Positions 44,664 through 53,042 of a stretch of DNA of 64,000 bases are shown here, one piece after another. This DNA comes from Halobacterium bonnevillei (GTDB lineage Archaea > Halobacteriota > Halobacteria > Halobacteriales > Halobacteriaceae): NCBI RefSeq assembly GCF_009831555.1, contig NZ_WUUU01000003.1, positions 19,405 to 83,404 of the forward strand, in the 5' to 3' direction. Below the pieces are notes generated by a model. The model saw only the letters and a program-made list of their open reading frames with translations. It did not search any database and was not told the DNA's origin. A program made the translations under genes and the position numbers. Within the stretch, counting starts at the first letter, position 1; each line of letters starts with the position of its first letter.

Positions 44664-44747
44664 GTTCGATGATGTCTGTGAGTGTACGTCCGTTCGATGA
44701 TGTCTGTGAGTGTACGTCCGTTCGATGATGTCTGTGAGTGTACGTCC
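44664..44747. repeat. Three exact 28-bp tandem repeats
   Basis: Units at 44664-44691, 44692-44719 and 44720-44747 are identical, beginning GTTCGATGATGTCTG and ending GTACGTCC. There are no spacers, so this is not a CRISPR array. They end about 40 bases before the IclR-2 start and lie between the two divergent IclR genes, which makes them candidates for an operator array. Confidence 0.95.
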
Positions 44748-44786
44748 CTGTGTCGAGAGCGGGGGCGGACTGCACGCTGGTGAGTA

Positions 44787-45590
44787 ATGACTATACCCGT
44801 CGCTGCCCTCGCAAACGACATGGAATCCACGACGAACGTCCTGAAATCCGCCGACAAGGTGTTCAGCATACTCGAACACCTGGAGGAACACGGCGGGAAG
44901 ACCGTCACGGAACTGGCGGCAGAGTTCGACATCCCGAAGAGCACCATCCAACTGTACATCAACACGCTGTACGAGAACCAGTTCGTGACGAAGACCGGTG
45001 GACGATACGAACTCAGCCTCCAGTTTCTGAAGTACGGATTCACGTCGCTGTCGACGCACCCGCTGTTCCCGGCGGTCAAGTGGAAAACCGAGGACATGGC
45101 GGACTCGACGGGGGAGTTGGCCGCCTGTTTCGTGGAGGAGGAAAACGAGGGCGTGTACATCTACGGCCGCGAGGGCGACCGGTCGGTTCGGACGGACCTC
45201 TCCATCGGAGACCGGTCGCCGCTGCACTGCACGGGCAGCGGGAAAGCCATCCTGGCGGAACTCGGGGAAGAGCGAATCACGGAAGTCATCGAATCCCAGG
45301 GGCTCGAGCAGCGAACGCCGAACACCATCACCGGCGAGGACGAACTCCGCGCCGAACTCGCGCGGATTCGGGAGCGGGGGTACGCGACCTCGCGGGAGGA
45401 GTCCATCGCGGGCATGCACTCAGTGGCGGCGCCGGTCACAATCGACGGCGGGGTCGTGGGTTCGATCAGTCTCGCCGGGCCAGCGACCCGGTTCGTGGGT
45501 GAGCGATTCGAGGCGGAACTCCCGGAACTGGTGATGGGTGCCGCGAACGAGATCGAACTGCGACTCACGTACTCGCGGAGTGGCGTGTGA
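44787..45590 (+). CDS. IclR family transcriptional regulator (2)
   Basis: 267 residues. An HTH near the N-terminus ('KVFSILEHLEEHGGKTVTELAAEFDIPKSTIQLYINTL', read in parts) precedes the effector domain ('SPLHCTGSGKAILAELGEERI', read in parts; 'TSREESIAGMHSVAAPV'; 'SISLAGPATRF'). A shorter start at the ATG of MESTTN (44820) is equally reasonable. Three 28-bp repeats sit directly upstream. It lies 260 bases before LigM-type paralogue 3, on the same strand, and may regulate it or the ligase. Confidence 0.92.
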   Translation: MTIPVAALANDMESTTNVLKSADKVFSILEHLEEHGGKTVTELAAEFDIPKSTIQLYINTLYENQFVTKTGGRYELSLQFLKYGFTSLSTHPLFPAVKWKTEDMADSTGELAACFVEEENEGVYIYGREGDRSVRTDLSIGDRSPLHCTGSGKAILAELGEERITEVIESQGLEQRTPNTITGEDELRAELARIRERGYATSREESIAGMHSVAAPVTIDGGVVGSISLAGPATRFVGERFEAELPELVMGAANEIELRLTYSRSGV

Positions 45591-45850
45591 GTACCGGCGC
45601 TGTTCTCGCCCCCTGACAGGTGTCGCGCACGACCTTCCCCCGGGTTCAGGAGTGTTGAACGACGGAGCAAGAGCGTTCCCCATATCGTGATAACTGAGTG
45701 CAGATCTCGGCTACACGCGAAACTCGAATACCGTTTCTAGACCGCTGTCACTGCCGAAATACTACCTTTACGTTGGGTGGGTACTGGTTCACCGCTCCTG
45801 AACAACCCAGCCAAGTAACACTTATGGGAGTGTGTCCGCTTCACGTGTGC

Positions 45851-47203
45851 ATGGCTCACGATAGCCTGCAGTCAGCGCTCGATGCGGCGGACAGCCCGAT
45901 CACGATGCTCCAGCAGGTCGGTGGGCGCTGGGTCTGGCCGAGCGACGTTGCTCGCGAGTACACGCACTGGATGGAGGAACTCCGCGCCACCCGCGAGACG
46001 TGCGTGCTCGCCGACCTCTCCCACCACCAGATGGACCAGGTCATCGAGGGCCCAGCGGCGTTCGACCTCCTCGAGTCGCTGTGCACGAACAGCTTCGAGG
46101 GGTTCGACGTCGGGCAGGCCAAGCAGGCAGTGCTGTGTACCCCGAGCGGGAAGTTCATCGGCGACGGAATCCTCCAGCGCCTCGGCGAGGAGTCGTTCGT
46201 GTTGAGCGGGAAAGTCCCCGCCGCTCACTGGATCGCCTACCACATCGACACCGGCGACTACGACGCGGCCCAGGAAATCCACCCAAAGACTTCCCGAAAT
46301 CCCGATGGCCCCCACTTCTTCACGTACCAGGTGCAGGGCCCGAACGCACTCGATGTGATGCAGAACCTCGTTGACGAGGACCTCACCGACATCCCGTTCT
46401 TCAACTTCGAGCCCGTCACCATCGCGGGCCACGACGTCCGAGCCCTCCGCCACGGGATGGCCGGCGAGGCCGGGTTCGAACTGCAGGGCCCCTACGAGCA
46501 CGGCGACGACGTCCGCGACGCCATCCTCGACGCCGGCGAACCGCACGGAATTCGGCGACTCGGAACGCGCGCCTACGAGCCGCTCAGCGTGAAACTCGGA
46601 TGGGTGACGACGCACGTTCCCGCGATTTACACGGACGAGGAGTTACAGCCGTATCGCGAGTGGCTCGACGCGGACAGCTACGAGGCGACGTACTCCGTCG
46701 CCGGCAGCTTCGCCTCCGAGGACATCAGCGACTACTACGTCAGCCCGTTCGACCTCGGATACGGGCACCTCGTGGCGTTCGACCACGAGTTCGTGGGACG
46801 GGACGCCCTCGAAGCGGAAGCCGAGAACCCCGACCGGACGCGCGTCACGCTCGTCTGGGACGACGAGGACGCCGTCGACATCTTCGGGTCGCTGTTCCAG
46901 GACGACCACCTCCCGTACAAGTACCTCGACCTCCCGCGGGACCGCTGGGGCGGCCACCACGACCAGGTGCGCGTCGACGGAGCACTCGTCGGCATCTCGA
47001 AGAGCTTCGCGTACTCGTACAGCGACCGGGAGTTGCTGTCCATCTGCTCCATCGACACCGAGTACAGCGACCCGGGAACGAGGGTCACCCTCGTCTGGGG
47101 CGAGGAAGGCGGCGAGTCGCTCAACCCGACCGTCGAACGACACACCCAGACCGAGTTCAACGCGACCGTCCAGCCCAGCCCGTACCTCGCCGACGACAGG
47201 TAA
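45851..47203 (+). CDS. LigM-type THF-dependent aromatic O-demethylase-like protein (paralogue 3)
   Basis: 450 residues. LigM-like stretches are 'YTHWMEELRATRETCVLAD', 'SHHQMDQVIEGPAAFDLL', 'HWIAYHIDTGDYDAA', 'FTYQVQGPNALDVM', 'FFNFEPVTIAGHDVRALRHG', 'GEAGFELQGPYEHGDD', 'HVPAIYTDEELQPYREWLDA' and 'AFDHEFVGRDALEAEA'. Tyr242 in 'GTRAYEPL' corresponds to the LigM tyrosine. The start at 45851 follows a CTTATG box by about 28 bases (leaderless); longer starts lack acidic character. It lies just before the Liv-type importer, which may bring in its substrate. Confidence 0.78.
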   Translation: MAHDSLQSALDAADSPITMLQQVGGRWVWPSDVAREYTHWMEELRATRETCVLADLSHHQMDQVIEGPAAFDLLESLCTNSFEGFDVGQAKQAVLCTPSGKFIGDGILQRLGEESFVLSGKVPAAHWIAYHIDTGDYDAAQEIHPKTSRNPDGPHFFTYQVQGPNALDVMQNLVDEDLTDIPFFNFEPVTIAGHDVRALRHGMAGEAGFELQGPYEHGDDVRDAILDAGEPHGIRRLGTRAYEPLSVKLGWVTTHVPAIYTDEELQPYREWLDADSYEATYSVAGSFASEDISDYYVSPFDLGYGHLVAFDHEFVGRDALEAEAENPDRTRVTLVWDDEDAVDIFGSLFQDDHLPYKYLDLPRDRWGGHHDQVRVDGALVGISKSFAYSYSDRELLSICSIDTEYSDPGTRVTLVWGEEGGESLNPTVERHTQTEFNATVQPSPYLADDR

Positions 47204-47336
47204 CCGAACAGTGGCCCCCACTCGTCGGCGTCGATTTCCCGCCCGTCATCGTCGGCCCTGGATTCGCGCCCGGAGCACCGCCGCGAACCAGCACCCGCCC
47301 GCCGGTCCACACCCCCGAAAAGACTAATGCAGTCAG

Positions 47337-47344
47337 AAATAATT
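47337..47344 (+). promoter_or_regulatory. TATA box of the livG-livF unit
   Basis: AAATAATT centred about 24 bases before the ATG at 47364; a leaderless or nearly leaderless start is expected. Confidence 0.5.
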
Positions 47345-47363
47345 GAGCGACAAGTGAATACAG

Positions 47364-48164
47364 ATGCCTGATTCGACGGAATCGGAGCTGTCCTCCGGGT
47401 CGCAGGACGCGAGGGAGCGCCGGCCCGCCGGGGACGACTCGATTCTGACCGTCGACGGCCTCGACAAGACGTTCGGGTCGCTCGTCGCCATCGACGACCT
47501 CGACCTCGAGGTCAGAGAAGGCGAAGTCCACGGCCTCATCGGCCCGAACGGCGCCGGCAAGACGACGCTCATCAACTTGATTACGGGCGAGCTGAAGCCG
47601 ACCTCCGGGTCGGTCCGCTTCGATGGCGAGGAACTCACCGGCCTGTCCCCCTCGACCATCGCCAAGCGCGGCGTCGGGCGGTCGTTCCAGGTCGTCCAGT
47701 TCTTCCCCGAGATGACCGTCAGGGAGCACCTGCACCTGGCGCTGCGTGACCCGACGACGACCGTCACGAGCATCCTCCACGGGGACAGCGACCACGAGGA
47801 CCGAATCAGCGAGATTGCGGACGTCGTCCACCTCGAGGAGCAACTGGGGACAGTCGCGAAGAACCTCTCCTACGGGGAGCAGCGATATCTCGAAATCGGG
47901 CTCGTGCTTGCGCTGGACGCCGACCTGATCCTGTTCGACGAACCCGCAGCGGGCCTCAACAGCGCGGAGACAGAAGACCTGCGCCAGATCATCGACGACC
48001 TGCGCGGCGACTACACGATCCTCATCATCGAGCACAACATCGACCTGGTTCGCCGCCTCGTCGACCGCATCAGCGTGCTCCACGGCGGGTCGCTGCTCGC
48101 GACCGGGGCGCCAGACGAGATTGTGGAGAACGAGCGCGTCAAGGAGGTGTATCTCGGTGAGTAA
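47364..48164 (+). CDS. livG: Branched-chain amino acid-type ABC transporter ATP-binding protein LivG
   Basis: 266 residues. Walker A 'GPNGAGKTTLINLI', 'GVGRSFQVVQFFPEMTVREHL' (read in parts), signature 'LSYGEQRYLEIG', Walker B 'LILFDEPAAGLNSAE' and 'IIEHNIDLVRRLVDRI' place it with LivG. Liv-type importers also carry aromatic acids and other amides, which fits the neighbours. It overlaps livF by 8 bases. Confidence 0.93.
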   Translation: MPDSTESELSSGSQDARERRPAGDDSILTVDGLDKTFGSLVAIDDLDLEVREGEVHGLIGPNGAGKTTLINLITGELKPTSGSVRFDGEELTGLSPSTIAKRGVGRSFQVVQFFPEMTVREHLHLALRDPTTTVTSILHGDSDHEDRISEIADVVHLEEQLGTVAKNLSYGEQRYLEIGLVLALDADLILFDEPAAGLNSAETEDLRQIIDDLRGDYTILIIEHNIDLVRRLVDRISVLHGGSLLATGAPDEIVENERVKEVYLGE

Positions 48165-48867
48165 GCTTCTCGACGTCGACGACCTGAACGCGTACTACGG
48201 CGAGAGTCAGGTGCTGTTCGACGTCTCATTCGACTGCAACGAGGGCGACGTTGTCGGCGTGTTCGGCCGGAACGGCATGGGGAAGACGACGCTCCTGGAG
48301 AGCCTCCTCAACCGGATCGACCGGAAGACCGGCACGGTCCGATTCCGCGACCGCGACGTCACGGACTGGCCGCCACACGAACTCATCCGCGAGGGCATCT
48401 CGTACGTGCCGGCCGACCGAGAGATCTACCCGGCGTTGAGCGTCCGCGAGAACCTCGAAGTGTCGACGCCGAAGGGGCTCTCCGACGAGGTCGTCGCGGA
48501 GCGCATCCAGTCGGTGTTCGACCGGTTCGACCGGCTGGGCGAGCGCCGTGACCAGCGCGGCGGGACGCTCAGTGGCGGCGAACAGCAGATGCTGGCGATG
48601 GGGCGAGCCCTCGTCCGAGACCCCGACCTCCTGTTGCTGGACGAACCCACGGAGGGACTGGCGCCGATTATCGTCGACGACGTCATGGACGCCCTCGAAG
48701 ACCTGGCGTCCCAGGACCGAACCGTGCTCCTCGTCGAACAGAACATCAAGAAGACGCTCCCGCTCATCGAACGCGGCTACATCCTCGAAACCGGGGAGAT
48801 CGTCGCGGAGGGCGACTCGGAGTTCCTCAGCGACGAGGGACTCCACGAGATGTACCTGACCGTGTGA
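48157..48867 (+). CDS. livF: Branched-chain amino acid-type ABC transporter ATP-binding protein LivF
   Basis: 236 residues, starting at the GTG of 'VSKLLDVDDLNAYYGESQV'. Walker A 'GRNGMGKTTLLESL', signature 'LSGGEQQMLAMGRALV' and Walker B 'LLLLDEPTEGLAPIIV' are intact. It pairs with LivG. The gene ends 304 bases before livH, in a gap with repeats and a separate promoter. Confidence 0.93.
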   Translation: MSKLLDVDDLNAYYGESQVLFDVSFDCNEGDVVGVFGRNGMGKTTLLESLLNRIDRKTGTVRFRDRDVTDWPPHELIREGISYVPADREIYPALSVRENLEVSTPKGLSDEVVAERIQSVFDRFDRLGERRDQRGGTLSGGEQQMLAMGRALVRDPDLLLLDEPTEGLAPIIVDDVMDALEDLASQDRTVLLVEQNIKKTLPLIERGYILETGEIVAEGDSEFLSDEGLHEMYLTV

Positions 48868-48968
48868 CGGCGGTGCGACTGCCACAGCGCTCGCAAGCGG
48901 TACGACTGTCAGAGCGCTCGCAGGCGGGCGACTTTCACTACGCTCGCACGTGCGAACGACGCGCGGAA

Positions 48969-49050
48969 GTCACAGGAGAAGCCGGAGGCACCGCCACAGG
49001 AGCGGCCAGCGGAATCGCCACAGGAGCGGTCAGCGTGACAGCCACAGGAA
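48969..49050. repeat. 24-base imperfect tandem repeat, 3.4 units
   Basis: Units begin at 48969, 48993, 49017 and 49041 (partial), each starting G(T/C)CACAGGAG or close to it. The last partial unit runs directly into the TATA box of livH. The repeats may be binding sites or a relic of slippage. Confidence 0.8.
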
Positions 49051-49052
49051 GA

Positions 49053-49058
49053 TATATT
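49053..49058 (+). promoter_or_regulatory. TATA box ahead of livH
   Basis: TATATT directly after the 24-base repeats. It would give a leader of about 90 bases before the livH ATG. Confidence 0.5.
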
Positions 49059-49171
49059 AGCCTGTGAAGATAGCCGGTAACGTACTTGATGATGACAGAC
49101 ACCATGGACTGGGGACGTCGCGGCGGACGTACCGATGATGCGAACGCCACGACGTCGACTGGGTAACGACA

Positions 49172-50059
49172 ATGGATCTGACACCGCTGCTCACGTCTGA
49201 CCAAATAATCACGTACGCGTTGAACGGGTTCAGCAACGGGATGATTCTGTTCCTCGTTGCGAGCGGACTGACGTTGATCTTCGGCCTCATCGGCCTCATC
49301 AACTTCACTCACGGCGCGATGGTCGCGTTGGGCGGCTACCTGACCCTCGTCTTCGTCGGCGTCACCGGGAGTTTCTGGCTGTCGCTGGTGGCCGCCATCG
49401 TCGTCGTCTCCGTGTTCGGGCTCCTCCTGGAGCGGACGATACTGCATCACCTCTACGAGGAGCCACTGCTCGGGTTCCTCGCGACGTTCGGGATTCACCT
49501 TGTCGTCGAGGAACTGCTGTCGTTCCGATTCGGCGACCAATCCCGCTCGCTCACCGCCCCGTTCCCGGGGTCGATGGACCTGCTCGGAGTTGCCTACCCG
49601 AAACACCGTCTGCTCATCATCGCGATCGGCTTCGCCGTCGCGCTCGTAATCGGGCTCGTCCTCACGCGAACCAGACTCGGCCTCGAGATCCACGCCACCG
49701 CGATCCAGCCGGACACCGCGGAGATACTCGGCGTGAACTCCAGGAAGGTGTACACGCTGACGTTCGTACTCGGGACCGCGCTCGCCGCGCTCGCCGGCGG
49801 ACTCGTCGGCCCGATCACGTCGATCACGCCCGGCATGGGGACGAGCTACATGGTGCAGGCGTTCCTCGTCATCATCGTCGGCGGCATGGGGAGTTTCAAG
49901 GGGTCGTTCGTCGTCAGCATCATCGTCGGCCAGATCACCGCCTTCGGGTGGCTGATACTGGCGCCGACGTACGTCGAACTGACCGTGTTCGTCGCCGCAA
50001 TGGCGTTCATCCTCTACAAGCCGCGTGGCTTCTTCGGGAAGCCGGAGGTGTTCGAATGA
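49172..50059 (+). CDS. livH: Branched-chain amino acid-type ABC transporter permease LivH
   Basis: 295 residues with about eight membrane segments. 'ALNGFSNGMILFLVASGLTLIFGLIGLINFTHGA' (read in parts) is the LivH signature; 'ATAIQPDTAEILGVNSRKVYTL' (read in parts) is the coupling loop. It overlaps livM by 4 bases (ATGA). Confidence 0.93.
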   Translation: MDLTPLLTSDQIITYALNGFSNGMILFLVASGLTLIFGLIGLINFTHGAMVALGGYLTLVFVGVTGSFWLSLVAAIVVVSVFGLLLERTILHHLYEEPLLGFLATFGIHLVVEELLSFRFGDQSRSLTAPFPGSMDLLGVAYPKHRLLIIAIGFAVALVIGLVLTRTRLGLEIHATAIQPDTAEILGVNSRKVYTLTFVLGTALAALAGGLVGPITSITPGMGTSYMVQAFLVIIVGGMGSFKGSFVVSIIVGQITAFGWLILAPTYVELTVFVAAMAFILYKPRGFFGKPEVFE

Positions 50060-51021
50060 GCCAACGGTCCGCGGGGCTGCGCGCGTACGTCAGCGAGTCC
50101 TACCGGTGGCTGTGGGTCGCGTTCGGCGTCGCCGTCCTCGTCCTGCCGGCGGTCGGCACGAACTACTTCGTCGGCGTGTTCACGCAGGCGCTCATCTACG
50201 GCCTGCTGGCGATCTCCCTGGACATCGCGCTGGGGTACACCGGCCTCCTCTCGCTGGCGCCGGCCGCGTTTTTCGGCATCGGCGCGTACTCGGTCGCGAA
50301 AGTGGTCGTCGACTGGGGGGTGTCCTACTGGCTGGGCTTCCCCCTCGCCGTCGTCGTCGCCGCCGTCGTCGCAGTCGCGATCGGATACGGCCCCATCAAG
50401 CGGCGCATCGGCGAAGTCTACTTCGTCCTGTTCACGCTCGCGTTCGGCGTGCTCGCCCACGACGCGACCTACGTGGCGACGTCTCTGACCGGCGGTTCGA
50501 ACGGGCTCGGGTACTTCTCCCCACCGTCGATGCTCGGCGTCGACCTGGGGGGTACCGTCCCGTACTACTACGTCACCGTGCTCGTCGTCGGCGCCCTCGG
50601 GATCGGGCTGTACGCGCTCCTGCGGTCGGACTACGGCTCCGTCCTCCACGCGACCCGGCAGAACGAACTCCGGATGCGGTACCTCGGGTACGACACCGAC
50701 CGGGAGAAGCTCGTGGCGTGGGTCCTCTCCGCGGTGACGTCCGCACTCGCCGGCGCGCTCTTCGTGGGCACTGTGGGGCTCGCCGCGCCGTCGATGATGT
50801 CGTTCGAACTCAGCGGCGAAGTCATCATCTGGACGGTCGTCGGCGGTACGGGGACGTTCGTGGGGCCGTTCATCGCCGCGATCGTCCTCCACATCGTGAA
50901 CAACTATCTCGGGAACGTGTGGCCGGAAGGCTACCTCATCGTCCTCGGTGTCCTCTTTGTCGGGTTCGTCTTCCTGCTCCCGGAGGGCGTCATGGGCGCG
51001 ATCCGCAATCGCCTCCGGTGA
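50056..51021 (+). CDS. livM: Branched-chain amino acid-type ABC transporter permease LivM
   Basis: 321 residues. 'LIYGLLAISLDIALGYTGLLSLAPAAFFGIGAY' (read in parts), 'ATRQNELRMRYLGYDTDREKL' (read in parts) and the terminal 'LLPEGVMGAIRNR' are typical of LivM. It completes the channel with LivH. The gene is followed 91 bases later by a VOC gene with its own TATA box. Confidence 0.93.
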   Translation: MSQRSAGLRAYVSESYRWLWVAFGVAVLVLPAVGTNYFVGVFTQALIYGLLAISLDIALGYTGLLSLAPAAFFGIGAYSVAKVVVDWGVSYWLGFPLAVVVAAVVAVAIGYGPIKRRIGEVYFVLFTLAFGVLAHDATYVATSLTGGSNGLGYFSPPSMLGVDLGGTVPYYYVTVLVVGALGIGLYALLRSDYGSVLHATRQNELRMRYLGYDTDREKLVAWVLSAVTSALAGALFVGTVGLAAPSMMSFELSGEVIIWTVVGGTGTFVGPFIAAIVLHIVNNYLGNVWPEGYLIVLGVLFVGFVFLLPEGVMGAIRNRLR

Positions 51022-51112
51022 CCGTCCGGCGGAGCACCCGTTCGGCCCTCGAACGACGGCGGTGATGGCGGGGATCACAATACTTACTACTTGACAGTCG
51101 GTGCCGTGGAGT

Positions 51113-51475
51113 ATGGTCGGGAAGATTGACCACATCGAGATAGAAGCGAGTGACGCCGAAGAGATGGCCGACTTCCTCAAGAAGCTCGGATACGAGGAGG
51201 TCCGCAGGACGGAACACCACGGAGAATCGTTCGAACTCGAGCCGACCGACTCCGACGGCCCGCTGTTCGAGATTCACACCGTCGACGGCGAGGAAGTTCC
51301 GGGGATAAACCACATTGCGTACGCACACGACGACCTGGACGAACTCGCCGACGAACTCGGCGACCAGGACGTCGACTCCATCGTCGGTCCCTACGACGTC
51401 GAGGAGACGGGGCGTACGATTCTCAATTTCCGCGACCCCGACGGACGCCGCTTCCAGGCCGTCGACGACGAATAA
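51113..51475 (+). CDS. VOC (glyoxalase/dioxygenase fold) single-domain protein
   Basis: 120 residues, one vicinal-oxygen-chelate module. 'KIDHIEIEASDAEEMADFLKKLG' (read in parts), 'GINHIAYAHDDLDEL' and 'TILNFRDPDGRRFQAVD' are the recognisable strands. Candidate metal residues are the His in 'KIDHIE', the His in 'GINHIA' and a residue in the final strand, where the usual Glu is replaced by 'RRFQ'. The ATG at 51113 is preceded by an AATACTTA box about 29 bases upstream. Substrate unknown; it may handle a ring-cleavage or epimeric intermediate. Confidence 0.82.
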   Translation: MVGKIDHIEIEASDAEEMADFLKKLGYEEVRRTEHHGESFELEPTDSDGPLFEIHTVDGEEVPGINHIAYAHDDLDELADELGDQDVDSIVGPYDVEETGRTILNFRDPDGRRFQAVDDE

Positions 51476-51666
51476 CGAGCGGGTCAGGCGAACGACTCAC
51501 AGTTCGACTTCTCCGGCTCCAGACGACCTTCGACGCGGATTTGTGAACCCGACGTCCATCCACGCGTCCTCTGTCCGGGACGACGAGTACGTCGTGGTAC
51601 TGGTCGTCGAGTACAGGGCCGCAGAGAGTAGAACCGAACGACGCCCGCGAACGCTCCGCTACCGAT

Positions 51667-52899
51667 TCAGCAGTTACTGTCTGGGATGACGCCGGGATAT
51701 TCGGCCAGGGACACGAACTCGCTGTCCCGGCGGGTCGCGCCGACGAAGTCGAGGTCGATCTGTCCGTCGCTCTCGCGGAACGTGGAGTCACCGTAGACGG
51801 AGTCCCAGTTCATGCCGGACAGCGAGTCGATGACGTCGTCGCCGTTCGTGGTGCCGGCTTCCTCCATCCCCTTCGCGAGCGCGCGAACGCCCTCGAAGCC
51901 GCTGGCACAGGAGGCGTTCGGCAGGAGGTCGCTGTCCGCGGGATACAGGTCCCTGAACGTCTGGTTGATCTCGCGGTCACTGACCGGATTGTAGAACGTC
52001 GTGCCGTACCAGCCGTCCGCCGCGGCACCGACGCTCGCCTGGATCGTCTGATTGACCGGCTTCCCCGAGTTGAACATCATGACCTTCTCCTCTTTGAGGT
52101 CGTAGTCCTGGGCCTGCTGAATCAGGCGGATGGCCATGCCGGGCGTCATGACGCCGGTGATGACGTCGGCGTCGGTCTGGCTGAGCTCGGAGATGTACGA
52201 GGAGAGGTCCTGGGTTCCGAGCGGGACGAGCGTGCTCCCGGTGACTTCGCCGCCGCGGTCGCTGACGGCGTCCTCGAGCAACTCGAGGTTGTTCTGGCCG
52301 AGCGCGTAGTCCGGGGAGAAGAAGTGCATCCGGGTGTGGTCGAAGTCCCTGTCGACGAGGTCCGGCATCTCGTAGAGGAAGTCCGTCCCCGCCTGGACGG
52401 TGTGTTTGTTGCTCGGGAACAGGAAGAACGAGTAGTCAGAGCAGTTGTCGCCTTCGCGGGCGTCGTTCGAGGACGCCTGCGTCGGAATGATGGGGATCTG
52501 GGCCTCCTCCTGCACGTACGGGATGACTGAGATGGTGGACGAACTGAGCGACGGGCCGATGATGGCGTCGACGTTCTCCTGTTCGACGAGCGTCCGGGCG
52601 CCGTCGAGGGCAGTCGACGGTTCAGATGCGGTGTCCTGGACGACGAGTTCGTACTCGGAGTCGAGAATCTCGCCGTCGAGATGTTCGCGCGCCATCTCGG
52701 CGCCGCGTTCGATCTCCTGTCCGGTGGCAGCCGTCGGCCCACTGAGCGACGTGAGGAGGCCGAGCTTCGCCGAATCGCTGTCGCCGCCACCTAGTGCGGA
52801 GCATCCGGCGAGTGCGGTCGCCGAGACTGCCGCGCCGACGGCGCTGAGGAACTGCCGGCGATTTGTACTAGCTGCCCTATCGGTGTGTGCGCTTACCAT
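51667..52899 (-). CDS. Branched-chain amino acid-type ABC transporter substrate-binding lipoprotein (LivJ-like)
   Basis: 410 residues, type I periplasmic-binding fold. A twin-arginine lipoprotein signal is visible: Arg14-Arg15 in 'TNRRQFLSAVG' and lipobox Cys33 in 'ALAGC'. The mature part has 'LGLLTSLSGPTAATGQEIERG' (read in parts), 'VDAIIGPSLSSSTISV' and 'MHFFSPDYALGQNN'. It faces the livGFHM genes across the VOC gene and supplies their binding protein. The start follows a TATAAAT box by about 32 bases. Cys at the extreme C-terminus ('PDSNC') and 'DNCSDYS' could form a disulfide. Confidence 0.92.
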   Translation of the reverse strand: MVSAHTDRAASTNRRQFLSAVGAAVSATALAGCSALGGGDSDSAKLGLLTSLSGPTAATGQEIERGAEMAREHLDGEILDSEYELVVQDTASEPSTALDGARTLVEQENVDAIIGPSLSSSTISVIPYVQEEAQIPIIPTQASSNDAREGDNCSDYSFFLFPSNKHTVQAGTDFLYEMPDLVDRDFDHTRMHFFSPDYALGQNNLELLEDAVSDRGGEVTGSTLVPLGTQDLSSYISELSQTDADVITGVMTPGMAIRLIQQAQDYDLKEEKVMMFNSGKPVNQTIQASVGAAADGWYGTTFYNPVSDREINQTFRDLYPADSDLLPNASCASGFEGVRALAKGMEEAGTTNGDDVIDSLSGMNWDSVYGDSTFRESDGQIDLDFVGATRRDSEFVSLAEYPGVIPDSNC

Positions 52900-52927
52900 G
52901 ACAACAGTCACCACGTTGCACTTGTGG

Positions 52928-52934
52928 TATAAAT
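52928..52934 (-). promoter_or_regulatory. TATA box of the livJ-like gene
   Basis: TATAAAT on the + strand (ATTTATA on the minus strand), centred about 32 bases before the ATG at 52899. Confidence 0.6.
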
Positions 52935-53042
52935 CATTTTTTATTAAATTCAGAGGGGTAGTTCGGACTGTGACGCACCGGTCGCGTGCGGAGCGACGAG
53001 GCTCGGACTGTTCGGAGAAGCTAGTCGAAGAGTACGAGCGTG

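Larger units (their letters stand above)
48868..49171. other. Intergenic gap splitting the liv genes
   Basis: 304 bases between livF and livH. It holds a 24-base imperfect tandem repeat and a TATA box, so the permease genes can be transcribed independently of the ATPase genes. Confidence 0.55.

Noticed and set aside
44664..44747. CRISPR array
   Set aside because: The 28-bp units are directly adjacent with no spacers, and there are no cas genes nearby.
36883..47203. Calling the three GcvT-fold proteins glycine cleavage T-proteins
   Set aside because: No gcvH or gcvP genes are nearby, and the full-length pattern and roughly 450-460 residue length fit LigM better than the shorter GcvT.
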